A stretch of 55,715 nt of DNA from the NCBI GenBank assembly GCA_016871315.1, contig VFZE01000039.1, forward strand, positions 1-55,715, given 5' to 3'. A model generated the notes under the pieces. The model saw nothing but the letters and a program-made list of their open reading frames with translations, ran no database searches and was not told the origin of the DNA. This document shows, one piece after another, positions 26,134 through 34,944 of the stretch. The first letter of the stretch is position 1. Every line of letters begins with the position of its first letter. The position numbers were made by a program, and so were the translations under genes. Source of the stretch: Acidimicrobiia bacterium. GTDB lineage: Bacteria; Acidobacteriota; Terriglobia; Bryobacterales; Bryobacteraceae.

Positions 26134-27267
26134 TTGAGCAGAATACCGGGGGTTATGCTCATGTGCTACAAGCTGCATGACGGCGGAAATGAGCGCCAAG
26201 TAGCCCAACTTGCGCTTGCTCTGGACCGCGCCCGGTTCCGCGTTCATGTCGCTGCTTTCCGCGCGGAAGGCATGCGGGAACGCGAGTTGCGGGAATCCGG
26301 CGTGCCGGTGCATGAAATCCCCATACGGTCCTTCCGAAACTCCACTCTTGTGAAAGGCGCCGCGGAGTTGCTGCGCTTGTTCCGGGAGCTGGATATCGAC
26401 ATTGTGCATCCGTTCGATTACCCAACCGTGGCGCTGGCGGTTCCGTTAGGCAAGTTGGCGCGGCTTTCGGTAGTGCTTTCCAGCCAGACCTGCGCGCGCG
26501 CGCTTTATAGCAAGGGCTGGCGCTTCTGGCTGCGTATCACCGACGTCATGTCGGACCGCGTCACCATCAATTCTGAATTCGTGCAAGAAGACATGCTCCG
26601 GCTCGGCGTGCCTGCCAGAAAGCTGGTTCTGCTTCACAACGGACTGGATGCGTCCAAGTTTCATCCTCACCACCGCGGGCGACTGCCGGGGCTGAAAGGC
26701 GCAGGTGTAATCATCGGAGCTGTTTCCGTGCTGCGGCCTGAAAAAGGGATCGATGTTTTGATCCGGGCGGCCGCGCTGCTAAAGCCCTCTGCCGGCGATT
26801 TCCGGGTCCTGATTGTCGGCAGTGGGGAAATGGAAGTGCCCCTGAAGGAGTTGGCCCGAAGCCTCCGCGTCGAGGACTGTTGCCTGTTCTATCCCGCTGC
26901 CTCTGATGTCGCCAGTTTCTATCGGTCCATGGATCTTTTCGTACTGCCATCCCACAGCGAATCCTTCTCGAATTCCTTGATGGAAGCGATGGCCTGCGGC
27001 TGCTGTCCGGTGGCTTCCGATGTTGGAGGCAACTCTGAGTTGGTTAAAGACGGCATTACCGGCCGCCTGTTCCCGGGCGGCGATGCGGCCGCTCTGGCTC
27101 GCCAACTGGAGTGTCTCATTGCGGATGAACCACTCCGGAAACAGCTTGCTTCGGAAGCCTGCCGGCGCATTCACGCAGGGTTTGCCATGGATGTGATCGC
27201 CAAAAGGTTCGGCGACTTCTACGAGTCCTTGTTGAGGCCCCAGCGCGGCCTCTCCGGTGAGCCATAA
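26134..27267 (+). CDS. GT4 glycosyltransferase (TTG start)
   Basis: Transferase of 377 aa. The TTG at 26134 is preferred because GAAGGGAGA lies 3 nt upstream and the next residues begin the domain (PGVMLMCYKLHDGGNERQV). Upstream in-frame codons are rich in Cys/Arg/Pro and look non-coding. The GT-B C-terminal half contains IIGAVSVLRPEKGID, FRVLIVGSGEME and the donor block LPSHSESFSNSLMEAMACG. It is the first gene of a plus-strand run with the ABC exporter, so its sugar probably belongs to the exported glycan. Confidence 0.87.
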   Translation: MSRIPGVMLMCYKLHDGGNERQVAQLALALDRARFRVHVAAFRAEGMRERELRESGVPVHEIPIRSFRNSTLVKGAAELLRLFRELDIDIVHPFDYPTVALAVPLGKLARLSVVLSSQTCARALYSKGWRFWLRITDVMSDRVTINSEFVQEDMLRLGVPARKLVLLHNGLDASKFHPHHRGRLPGLKGAGVIIGAVSVLRPEKGIDVLIRAAALLKPSAGDFRVLIVGSGEMEVPLKELARSLRVEDCCLFYPAASDVASFYRSMDLFVLPSHSESFSNSLMEAMACGCCPVASDVGGNSELVKDGITGRLFPGGDAAALARQLECLIADEPLRKQLASEACRRIHAGFAMDVIAKRFGDFYESLLRPQRGLSGEP

Positions 27268-27318
27268 TACAGAGAGTGTTGCGTCCAGCGACGCCTCTCC
27301 CGGGTGGCAGCACGAAGC

Positions 27319-28182
27319 ATGCAAATAGCAAAAATGAATTCTCCTCCCCCCCTGTCGGCGCCGCGCACCATTCAGCCGCCAAGCTTTTCCCCGTCCCGCC
27401 TCCTATCGCAGTTTTGGCGGCTAACGGAGTACTGGGATCTGCTGCTGACCTTGTCCCTGCACCGTATTAGGATCCGCTATAAACAGTCTCTGCTCGGCGG
27501 CGCGTGGGCCGTATTTCAACCCCTCTCGTTGATGATCATCTATACGATCATCTTTTCTAAAGTTGCCCGCATGCCCAGTGAGGGCGCTCCTTATGCCATC
27601 TTTGTTTACGTCGCCATGCTGCCGTGGAACTTCTTTGCCGCTTCACTCACCTCGGCCTCCAATAGCCTGGTCTCACACAATACCCTCATCACGAAAGTCT
27701 ATTTCCCCTGGGAGGTGCTGCCTCTCAGCTATCTCGTTGCCACCTCCATCGACTTTCTCATCGGTGTCCTGGTGTTGATCCCGCTGTTTGTCTGGTTTCA
27801 GATGGGAGTCACTCTTCACGTTCTATGGGTGATTCCGCTGATGGCGTTGGCCGCCGCTTTCGTGTTCAGTTTGTCCATGATTCTGGCCACCATTCAGGTC
27901 TATTTTCGCGATATTGGTTTGGCGCTTCCGCTTCTGCTTCAGCTGTGGATGTTCGCTAGTCCAGTAGTCTATCCGCTCAGTGCCGTGCCGGAGCGTTTCC
28001 AGGCGTGGTTCGTGCTCAACCCGATGGCTGGCATCGTGGATGGCGTTCGCCGTTGCGTTCTGCATGGCGCCTCGCCCGATTTCCACTCCCTGCGGATCAG
28101 TTTGCTGACTGTACTACTGCTTTTGCCTGTCGCCTATGGTTTCTTTAAGCACAAGGAAGCAAGCATGGCCGATGTCATCTGA
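27319..28182 (+). CDS. wzm: Polysaccharide ABC exporter permease (Wzm-like)
   Basis: ABC-2 type permease of about 287 aa with six membrane segments after a Pro/Ser-rich head. Visible landmarks are LTLSLHRIRIRYKQSLLGGAW before the first helix, the re-entrant MLPWNFFAASLTSASNSLV and the late VYPLSAVPERFQAWFVLNPMAG. It moves lipid-linked O-antigen or capsule across the inner membrane with the ATPase encoded 17 bp downstream. The start could be GTG 27304, ATG 27319 or ATG 27334; the middle one is given. Confidence 0.9.
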   Translation: MQIAKMNSPPPLSAPRTIQPPSFSPSRLLSQFWRLTEYWDLLLTLSLHRIRIRYKQSLLGGAWAVFQPLSLMIIYTIIFSKVARMPSEGAPYAIFVYVAMLPWNFFAASLTSASNSLVSHNTLITKVYFPWEVLPLSYLVATSIDFLIGVLVLIPLFVWFQMGVTLHVLWVIPLMALAAAFVFSLSMILATIQVYFRDIGLALPLLLQLWMFASPVVYPLSAVPERFQAWFVLNPMAGIVDGVRRCVLHGASPDFHSLRISLLTVLLLLPVAYGFFKHKEASMADVI

Positions 28183-28199
28183 AGCCACGATCGAATCCA

Positions 28200-29375
28200 G
28201 TGCCCGTGTCCACGTCCATTCTTGAGTTCAAAGGGGTCGCCAAACGCTACACTCTCCGGCAGGAGAGCGCCCCGGTCAACGGACTCCTTGCCCGTCTGCG
28301 TTCCAAACCGGTGGAATACTTCTGGGCCCTGCGCGACATTAATTTTTCCGTCCAAGCTGGACAGGCTCTGGGGATCATCGGTCATAATGGCGCTGGCAAA
28401 AGCACGCTTCTGAAAATCCTCAGCGGCATCACCTCCCCAACTGAAGGGATCATTTCGCTGCGAGGGCGCATGGCTGGTTTGCTTGAGGTAGGCTCCGGTT
28501 TTCATCCGGAACTGACAGGGCGGGAGAATATCTTCCTCAGCGGCACCATCCTCGGCATGCGCCGCTCCGAAATTCATCGAAAGCTTGAGGAGATTGTCGA
28601 TTTCGCCGAAATCCGCCCCTTTATTGACATTCCTGTCAAGCGTTATTCCTCCGGCATGTACGTCCGCCTCGGTTTCTCCATTGCCGTGCATCAACAACTG
28701 GACATCTTGCTGCTGGATGAAGTTTTGGCCGTTGGCGATCATGCCTTTCAAAGAAAGTGTATTGAACGCGTGCAGGTGTTGAAAAACTCTGGTGTTACCA
28801 TTCTGTTTATTTCCCATGACCTTAAGGCAGTGGAACAGACCTGCGCCCGCGTGTTGCTGCTCGATAAAGGCCGCATAATCTATGACGGCCTCCCTTCGGA
28901 AGCCATCCAGGCTTATCAAAGAAGCCGCGGCAGCCACTTCGGCGTGCGCAGAACCCAAGGGCCGCCGCCTGTTGAAGTACAGCGCGTGGCATTCCTGACC
29001 GAGCAGAACCAGCACACCGACCATGGCACTACCGGCGAGCCTCTGCACGTCGAGCTTCTCTTCCATGCCCACGCCCCGATGGATAATCTGGCCTTCCACC
29101 TGCTTTTTTACGGACCGGATGGGAACCTTGCCACCGACTTGAACACGCGCACCGAGTTGCTCTCCGTCCCGGAGGGCACCGCAGCCATCCGGTTCGTTTG
29201 CGATCCTCTTTGTCTTCCGCTTGGCCTCTATCAGGTCGATACCATCATTGAACGGGTGGGCGCTTCCGATCCGGTCGAACACGTGCTCGGATGCGCTCAC
29301 CTGCCTGTCCTGTCCCCGCAACCGGTTCAGGGTTCGTTTCAACAGCCATGTTCCTGGCGCTTGGAGCAGCAATAG
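28200..29375 (+). CDS. wzt: Polysaccharide ABC exporter ATPase (Wzt-like)
   Basis: ATPase of 391 aa. Walker A is GHNGAGKST (61-69), the signature is YSSGMYVRLGF (149-159), Walker B is DILLLDEVLAVGD (168-180) and the H-loop is ISHD (204-207). The extra C-terminal region, about 255-391, has the beta-rich form of the Wzt carbohydrate-binding domain that recognises the finished chain end. Such a domain suggests that chain length is set by a terminal sugar modification, and methyltransferases are encoded nearby. The start is GTG at 28200; no ATG is in frame close by. Confidence 0.92.
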   Translation: MPVSTSILEFKGVAKRYTLRQESAPVNGLLARLRSKPVEYFWALRDINFSVQAGQALGIIGHNGAGKSTLLKILSGITSPTEGIISLRGRMAGLLEVGSGFHPELTGRENIFLSGTILGMRRSEIHRKLEEIVDFAEIRPFIDIPVKRYSSGMYVRLGFSIAVHQQLDILLLDEVLAVGDHAFQRKCIERVQVLKNSGVTILFISHDLKAVEQTCARVLLLDKGRIIYDGLPSEAIQAYQRSRGSHFGVRRTQGPPPVEVQRVAFLTEQNQHTDHGTTGEPLHVELLFHAHAPMDNLAFHLLFYGPDGNLATDLNTRTELLSVPEGTAAIRFVCDPLCLPLGLYQVDTIIERVGASDPVEHVLGCAHLPVLSPQPVQGSFQQPCSWRLEQQ

Positions 29376-29433
29376 CCTCCTTGTTTCGTCGGGATTAGCC
29401 GGGCCCTTGCCCCGAGAATTCCACCTCCACCCT

Positions 29434-29449
29434 CCTACTACCCAGTAGG
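29434..29449 (+). promoter_or_regulatory. Small stem-loop over the epimerase ribosome site
   Basis: CCTACT and AGTAGG form a perfect 6-bp stem with a 4-nt loop, ending 11 nt before the ATG at 29461. The right arm contains the only Shine-Dalgarno-like bases (TAGGG), so folding could reduce initiation. Confidence 0.35.
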
Positions 29450-29460
29450 GAACATTCACC

Positions 29461-30426
29461 ATGCGAATCCTGGTCACCGGAGGAGCCGGCTTTATCGGCT
29501 CGCACCTGTCAGAAGCGCTCCTTCAGTTGGGCCATGAGGTTGTGATCATCGACGACTTCAACGACTACTATGACCCTGCCCTCAAACTCATGAACCTGGA
29601 ACAGATCCGCCAGCGCGGCCCCGTCGAATGCCATCGCATCGACATTTGCGAGGAGCCCCAGGTCATGCGGGTGCTGGCTTCAAACCCGCCGCAGGCCATC
29701 GTGCACTTGGCCGCGCGCGCCGGCGTGCGGCCGTCGCTCGACAAGCCCCTTCTCTATGAAAGGGTCAACGTCGGCGGAACCATGGTGCTGCTGGAGGCCT
29801 GCCGCCGGCTGTCGATTCCGCGCTTCGTGTTTGCCTCCTCCAGCTCCATCTACGGAACCACCAACCGGGTCCCATTCTCCGAACAGGATCATCTGAATCT
29901 TCCCGTCTCTCCCTACGCCGCCACCAAAATTGCCGGAGAAAAGATCTGCCACGCTTACGCGCACCTGTTCGGCATCAAGACAGTCTGTCTGCGGTTCTTT
30001 ACCGTCTATGGACCGCGGCAAAGGCCGGACCTTGCCATCCGCAAGTTCGCCGAGGCGATCGATGCCGGAAACCCGATTCCGGTTTTCGGCGACGGCTCCA
30101 GCGGGCGCGACTACACCTACGTCGCCGACACGGTGCAAGGGATCCTCGCCGCTCTAAACTACGACTGCATGTGGGATGTGTTCAACCTCGGCAACTCGCA
30201 CCCCATCAGCCTGCGCACGATGATCGAAACCATTGAGGTTCTGTTAGGGCGCAAGGCCGTGATCCAGCCTCTGCCGGATCAGCCCGGCGATGTGCCTATC
30301 ACCTTTGCCGACATCAGCAAGGCACGGCGTGAGCTGGGCTACGATCCTAAGACTCCGTTCCGCGACGGCGTGGAACGGTTCCTGCACTGGCACTCCAGCG
30401 CGTTATCCTACGCGGGCCAGGCCTAA
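29461..30426 (+). CDS. UDP-uronate/UDP-sugar 4-epimerase-like SDR
   Basis: Extended short-chain dehydrogenase/reductase of 321 aa. NAD-binding is TGGAGFIGSHL (6-16), the active-site pair is Tyr152/Lys156 in SPYAATKIAGE, and Ser127-129 lie in FASSSSIYG. The segment LRFFTVYGPRQRPDLAIRKF is typical of UDP-glucuronate/galacturonate 4-epimerases. It follows the exporter by 85 bp and overlaps the convergent TPR gene by 24 bp. It probably supplies a UDP-sugar for the exported glycan. A 4,6-dehydratase function is less likely. Confidence 0.85.
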   Translation: MRILVTGGAGFIGSHLSEALLQLGHEVVIIDDFNDYYDPALKLMNLEQIRQRGPVECHRIDICEEPQVMRVLASNPPQAIVHLAARAGVRPSLDKPLLYERVNVGGTMVLLEACRRLSIPRFVFASSSSIYGTTNRVPFSEQDHLNLPVSPYAATKIAGEKICHAYAHLFGIKTVCLRFFTVYGPRQRPDLAIRKFAEAIDAGNPIPVFGDGSSGRDYTYVADTVQGILAALNYDCMWDVFNLGNSHPISLRTMIETIEVLLGRKAVIQPLPDQPGDVPITFADISKARRELGYDPKTPFRDGVERFLHWHSSALSYAGQA

Positions 30427-32394
30427 GCTTACCCGTTCCAGCTCCGTCTTTACTCTGCCGGCAAGCTCCTCCCAGTCCCCCGCCGCGCTTTGCCGGAACA
30501 GCCGCATGGTTGGATACCACTCCGTGTCGGCTCGCTCCAGCATCCAGCGCCAGTCGGCGCCGTAGGGAAGCAGCACCCACACCGGACGCCCCAGCGTGCC
30601 GGCAAGGTGAGCAGCCATCGTGTCCACCGAAATTATAAGATCCAGGTTCGCCATGATGGCGGCTGTGTCCAGAATGTCGCTGTCTTCCTCTTCCAGGTTT
30701 GTAATCCCGGTCACGCCCGCCAATTCCGCCGCCTGTGGTCCGCGCTGGAGACCGAACAATGCCACTCCTTCGGCCTGCGTCAGGCTGGCAAGCGCCGCCA
30801 GTGGCGCTGACCGCCGGCGCCCGTTGTAGTTGTCCACGTTGCCGCCCCACACCAGGCCGACTTTGAATCCGGTATGCGGCTGCAGGCGACGCTTCCACTT
30901 CTCCAGCCGGTCCGCTGGCAGGCGCCAGCCGGAAACCGGCGGCGGCACGTTGCCTTCCCGCGTCCCGAACAGCCCGGGCAGACTCAGCAGAGGGATATGT
31001 GCGTCAACCTGCGGCAGTGGTTCACCCATGGCGGCCATTTCCACCGCGTCTTCCATACATTCGAAAAGCGGTTTCACCCGCGGCTGGCACTCCAGCACAA
31101 CTGTTGCGCCCCGCTCTCGGAGCAGAGGCATGTAGCGCATGAACTGCAGCGTGTCGCCAAGACCCTGTTCAGCCCACACCAACACCCGCTTGCCTTTCAC
31201 CGATTCCCCCTGCCACCTCGGTTGTGCGAAGTTCCGCTTAGCGAAGCCGGGCTGCCGCAGACGGTGTTCATAACCTCGCCATCCGGTTTCGAATTTGCCC
31301 AGTGTCAAATGGGCCAGCCCCACATTCCAGGCTGCCTCGCGGTGTTCCGGGTCATGACGCAACGCCTCCTGATAATGGGCAATCGCCTCATCCGGCCGGT
31401 TCTCGGCCAGGCAGAGACCTCCCAGATTGTTATGCACGTCGGCGTTGCCCGGCTGCAATCGCAGCACTTCCTGGTACGCGTGCCGCGCCTGTTCGGTTTG
31501 GTCCACCTCGGCCAGCAGCACGCCCAGGTTGTAGAACGTGTCCACGTTCTCTGGCCGTAGTTCCAGCGCCCGGGTGTAACAGGCCAACGCTTGTCCGGTC
31601 TGGCTCTCCGCCTGATAAAGCAGCGCCATGTTGTGAAACGCTTCGGCGTTGTCCGGCTCCAGCAGCAGTGCATGTTCATAGCAACGCAGCGCCTCCGGCA
31701 GCCGCTTTTGCGCCGTCAGGCAAACGGCCAGGTTGTAACGGTTGCGGCCGCGCAACGGTTCCAGCTCCACCAGCCGCCGGTAGGCACGCTCGGCATCCGT
31801 CCACTGCTCTCCTCCAAACGAGGCTTCCGCCGCCAAATTCACTGCCTTGATCAGATTTGCACGCGCTTCCTCATAAGTTGGGTCCAGCTCCAAGGCGCGC
31901 TCAAAGCTCCGCCATGCCGTATCCCAATCTCCCTCCTGCGCCACCGCCGCGCCCAGCGCGTTGTGCGTATCCGGACTCCCAGGCTCCAACTCCAGCGCAC
32001 GGCCGATTCTCCCGCGTGCCTCCGCCACCCGGCCGGAGGCCGCAAGCGTCCGCCCGAGTTTGGCCAGCGTCGGCACGTGATCCGGATTCAACTCGAGTGC
32101 CCGCTCGTAGGAGGTAATGGCCTCCTCCAAGCTGCCTTGGCGGCTTAGCGCCAAGCCAAGATTAGAGAAGTACGTGGAGGCCGGTGCGATGTCGGCCGCG
32201 CGGCGGATCAGCCTCACCGCGGTCTCATGGTCTCCCTGTTCACTCGCGACCACCCCCAGCAAGTGCAGCGCATCGGTGTGAAACGGGTCGCGCGCCAAGA
32301 GCCCGCTGTAACAAGCCGCCGCTCTGTCCAGTTCCCCGCCGCGGTGATGCTCGATCCCATCCTCGAGCAGTTGTTGGTGTTCTATGGCTGGCAT
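30403..32394 (-). CDS. TPR protein with C-terminal GT9-like domain
   Basis: Protein of 663 aa. About eleven tetratricopeptide repeats cover residues 5-385 (e.g. YFSNLGLALSRQGSLEEAI, FHNMALLYQAESQTGQAL, VHNNLGGLCLAENRPDEAI). A Rossmann-like domain of heptosyltransferase/GT9 style follows from about 400, with KRVLVWAEQGLGDTLQFMRYM, KVGLVWGGN and VDTMAAHLAGTLGRPVWVLLP. TPR-linked transferases usually bind a protein acceptor. It is the last gene of the twelve-gene operon and overlaps the transketolase gene by 13 bp. A role in glycosylating the flagellins encoded further right is the working guess. Confidence 0.8.
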   Translation of the reverse strand: MPAIEHQQLLEDGIEHHRGGELDRAAACYSGLLARDPFHTDALHLLGVVASEQGDHETAVRLIRRAADIAPASTYFSNLGLALSRQGSLEEAITSYERALELNPDHVPTLAKLGRTLAASGRVAEARGRIGRALELEPGSPDTHNALGAAVAQEGDWDTAWRSFERALELDPTYEEARANLIKAVNLAAEASFGGEQWTDAERAYRRLVELEPLRGRNRYNLAVCLTAQKRLPEALRCYEHALLLEPDNAEAFHNMALLYQAESQTGQALACYTRALELRPENVDTFYNLGVLLAEVDQTEQARHAYQEVLRLQPGNADVHNNLGGLCLAENRPDEAIAHYQEALRHDPEHREAAWNVGLAHLTLGKFETGWRGYEHRLRQPGFAKRNFAQPRWQGESVKGKRVLVWAEQGLGDTLQFMRYMPLLRERGATVVLECQPRVKPLFECMEDAVEMAAMGEPLPQVDAHIPLLSLPGLFGTREGNVPPPVSGWRLPADRLEKWKRRLQPHTGFKVGLVWGGNVDNYNGRRRSAPLAALASLTQAEGVALFGLQRGPQAAELAGVTGITNLEEEDSDILDTAAIMANLDLIISVDTMAAHLAGTLGRPVWVLLPYGADWRWMLERADTEWYPTMRLFRQSAAGDWEELAGRVKTELERVSLGLARVG

Positions 32395-33266
32395 ATCATC
32401 TCCTCAATCCCTCCCTTGTCCAACCGGTAGCGCGCCTGGTAAAAACGCGGCGAAGCACCCACTTGCAGTGAGTAATTGTCCGGCGCCAGGCTTCGCACCC
32501 GGCAGCGAATCTGATACTCCATCGCAAGCCGGCACAAAGCGCCATAGACGCCCGACGCCGCCAGGTGATCCTCCACCACGATGGCCTGATCGTGGCGGGC
32601 CAGCGCACCGGCTACAACCTCCTCATCGAGCGGCCGCAGCCGCTGGCAGATCAACACGGAAACAGCAGGGTTGGTCTCCTGCACCGCGATGCAAGCCGGC
32701 GCCGTGGCGCCGTAGCCTATGATTAGTGTTTGCCGCCCGGAGCCCGGCAGATAGGCCGTTTCCCCCTCAAGCGCCGGATGATCGAAATTGTCCTTGGGCA
32801 TACGCACATAGGCCGGCCTCTCCCGCTCGATCAACCGCCCCACCAGTTCCCTCGCGCAGTTCGTAGAAGAAGGGCAATAGAGATCGATGCCCGCCAGCGC
32901 GCCCAGCGCGCCCAGCTCATCCACCACGTGATGCGTGGGCCCCAGCGGCGCGTTGTCGAAACCGCCCGAAGTCCCCAGCAGCGTCACCGGATAGCCGTGC
33001 AGCGCCACGTCGTTGCGGATCTGCTCATAGGGCCGGTGCACCAGGAAATTGGAGATCGTGTAGGCAAACGGCCGGTAACCCAGATTGCATAACCCGGCGC
33101 TGATCCCGATGAGATTCTGCTCGGCAATGCCGACGTTGAGAAACCGCGATGGATAACTCTCGGCGAACCGCTCCACCAGGTTGATCCCCATGTCCGCGGT
33201 CAGAAAGAAAACGCGCTCATCGGCCTTCATTGCCGCAAACAACGCGTCCATGATGATGCCTCTCAT
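32382..33266 (-). CDS. Transketolase, C-terminal subunit
   Basis: Split-type transketolase component of 294 aa carrying the pyrimidine-binding and C-terminal domains. The catalytic glutamate that activates TPP is in VGIAEQN (Glu49), and GGFDNAPLGPTHHVVDELG is family-typical. It pairs with the N-terminal subunit encoded just upstream, with overlapping stop and start (ATGA). Split transketolases occur both in central metabolism and in deoxy- or branched-sugar clusters. Embedded in a sugar-nucleotide operon, it may make sedoheptulose 7-phosphate for heptose, or transfer a C2 unit to a keto-sugar. Confidence 0.88.
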   Translation of the reverse strand: MRGIIMDALFAAMKADERVFFLTADMGINLVERFAESYPSRFLNVGIAEQNLIGISAGLCNLGYRPFAYTISNFLVHRPYEQIRNDVALHGYPVTLLGTSGGFDNAPLGPTHHVVDELGALGALAGIDLYCPSSTNCARELVGRLIERERPAYVRMPKDNFDHPALEGETAYLPGSGRQTLIIGYGATAPACIAVQETNPAVSVLICQRLRPLDEEVVAGALARHDQAIVVEDHLAASGVYGALCRLAMEYQIRCRVRSLAPDNYSLQVGASPRFYQARYRLDKGGIEEMICQP

Positions 33267-34081
33267 TGGCGCATCGCCTCGGCCAGCGCCGCCAACGCCG
33301 CGCGGAACTGCTCCTCTCCAAGCGAGCGGTAGTGCCAGATCGGCTCATTCTCGGCGAACGGAACCCCCCGCCCCTTCACCGTGTTGCAGATCACCACGCC
33401 GGGCTCGCCACGCCGCTCGATCGATTCCAGCGCCTCTTGAATCGCCTCCACGTCGTGTCCGTCCACTACATAAGGCTCAAAACCGAAACCGGCGAAGCGG
33501 TTCTCTAGCGGCTGCAGATCAATCACCCGATCGGTTGCAGTGATTGAGCTGATCCGGTTGTTATCCACCAGCGGAACCAGATTGCGCAAACGGTGATGAC
33601 GCGCAAACATGAGCGCCTCCCAAACCGAGCCCTCCTGCAGTTCCCCGTCGCCCATTACGCAAAACACGCGGCTGCCTTCATCGCCGCGGGAGCGTAGACC
33701 GATCGCGCAGCCGCAGGCCACCGGCAACCCGTGCCCCAGTGCCCCGGTCGAGTGCTCCACTCCCTTCACCGCATGACTGACATGTCCGGCAAGCAGGGAG
33801 CCTTCCCGGCAGTAATCGGCGAGTGCATCGGCGCTCAGCAGCCCGTAATGGTGCATCACCGCGTAGACCGCGGCCGCGCAATGTCCCTTGCTGACGATGA
33901 TCCGCGAACGGTCCGGCCGCCCTTGCCGGATCGCCTCCACATCCACGGCCCCGTAGAGCGCCACCAGAATATCCACCACCGACATGCACGGACCGAGGTG
34001 CGAAGCGCCGGCGCGGTAGAGCATCTCCAAAACCGTCGCGCGAACCTGGTTAGGCTCTACACGCAGGCAGGCACTTGGCAT
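33263..34081 (-). CDS. Transketolase, N-terminal TPP-binding subunit
   Basis: Protein of 272 aa with the TPP site GDGELQEGSVWEALMFARHHRL...DNN (GDG to NN spacing normal). Other marks are SKGHCAAAVYAVMHHYG, GHVSHAVKGVEHSTGALGHGL and NTVKGRGVPFAENEPIWH. It forms the heterodimer with the following gene. Its start lies 25 bp inside the end of the SDR gene (ATG at 34081). Substrate choice cannot be read from sequence. Confidence 0.88.
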   Translation of the reverse strand: MPSACLRVEPNQVRATVLEMLYRAGASHLGPCMSVVDILVALYGAVDVEAIRQGRPDRSRIIVSKGHCAAAVYAVMHHYGLLSADALADYCREGSLLAGHVSHAVKGVEHSTGALGHGLPVACGCAIGLRSRGDEGSRVFCVMGDGELQEGSVWEALMFARHHRLRNLVPLVDNNRISSITATDRVIDLQPLENRFAGFGFEPYVVDGHDVEAIQEALESIERRGEPGVVICNTVKGRGVPFAENEPIWHYRSLGEEQFRAALAALAEAMRQ

Positions 34082-34944
34082 AAGCTCTCCAATCCCTGAA
34101 CCAATTCCATTTGCGGGCGCCAGTTCAGTTCCGCGCGCGCCTTGGCGTTATCGGGATTCCGCACGCTCACTAGACGCGGATTCTTTTCCAGCACGCGCGG
34201 GCGGCGGCCGAGAATCCGCGCGCTTTCCTCAATCACTTCTCCCAGGCTCACCAGCCGGTCCCCGCTCAGATTGAACACGTCCCTGCCCGGGCGGCCAAGC
34301 ACCGCTAGTATCCCTCGCGCGATGTCGTCTACGTGAATGAAACGCCGCGCGGTGGCCAGAGCGCCCACCTCCACTTCCTCGCGCGTGCGCACCGCTTCAA
34401 ACAACGCCTCCACCGCCGACCAGTTCCCTGGCCGCGGCCCATACACAATCCCGAACCGCAGCACCGCCGCCGCCGCCAGCTCGCCGTGCCGGTGCGCCAT
34501 CTCCAGCAGCCGCTCCCCTGCAAGCTTTGACAGCGCGTATTCAGAGAGAATGCGGCTCGCATCGATGACCGATTCTTCGGTTTGACAGCCCTGGCTGCTC
34601 ACCTCACCGTAGACCCATTCGCTCGAGGCAAACACGAATTGCCGAACGCCGGTCACCTGCGCCGCCTTGATCAGGTTCAGTGTTCCTCCCACGTTGACCG
34701 AGAAGGCCTCGGCGGGATCGCGCCGGCAGTCCTGCTCGCGCGAGATTGCCGCCAGATGAACCAGCGCATCCGCGCCGGCCGGCAGGCGGCGGTGCAGGCC
34801 CGGATCGCGAATGTCAACCTGGATTTCATCGATCGCCTGCACCGGCAGCGCGTCAATGCCCAGCCACTGGATTCCCTGGTTGCGGCAGGCGCGCCGCAGA
34901 GCCTTTCCGATAAAGCTTTGCGAACCGGTCACGACCAGCTTCAT
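34057..34944 (-). CDS. NAD-dependent sugar epimerase/dehydratase (SDR)
   Basis: Extended SDR of 295 aa. The glycine motif is altered to TGSQSFIGKAL (6-16). Tyr136 and Lys140 (EYALSKLAGE) and FASSEWVYGE are intact. Later segments (LRFGIVYGPRPGNWSA, ARRFIHVDDIARGIL) match sugar-nucleotide epimerases. It overlaps its neighbours at both ends. The exact sugar step is unknown; it is one of four SDR enzymes of this operon. Confidence 0.82.
   Translation of the reverse strand: MKLVVTGSQSFIGKALRRACRNQGIQWLGIDALPVQAIDEIQVDIRDPGLHRRLPAGADALVHLAAISREQDCRRDPAEAFSVNVGGTLNLIKAAQVTGVRQFVFASSEWVYGEVSSQGCQTEESVIDASRILSEYALSKLAGERLLEMAHRHGELAAAAVLRFGIVYGPRPGNWSAVEALFEAVRTREEVEVGALATARRFIHVDDIARGILAVLGRPGRDVFNLSGDRLVSLGEVIEESARILGRRPRVLEKNPRLVSVRNPDNAKARAELNWRPQMELVQGLESLCQVPACV

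Noticed and set aside
28134-29477. 447-codon minus-strand frame opposite wzt
   Set aside because: The sense strand encodes an ABC ATPase with all motifs; the antisense sequence is a by-product.
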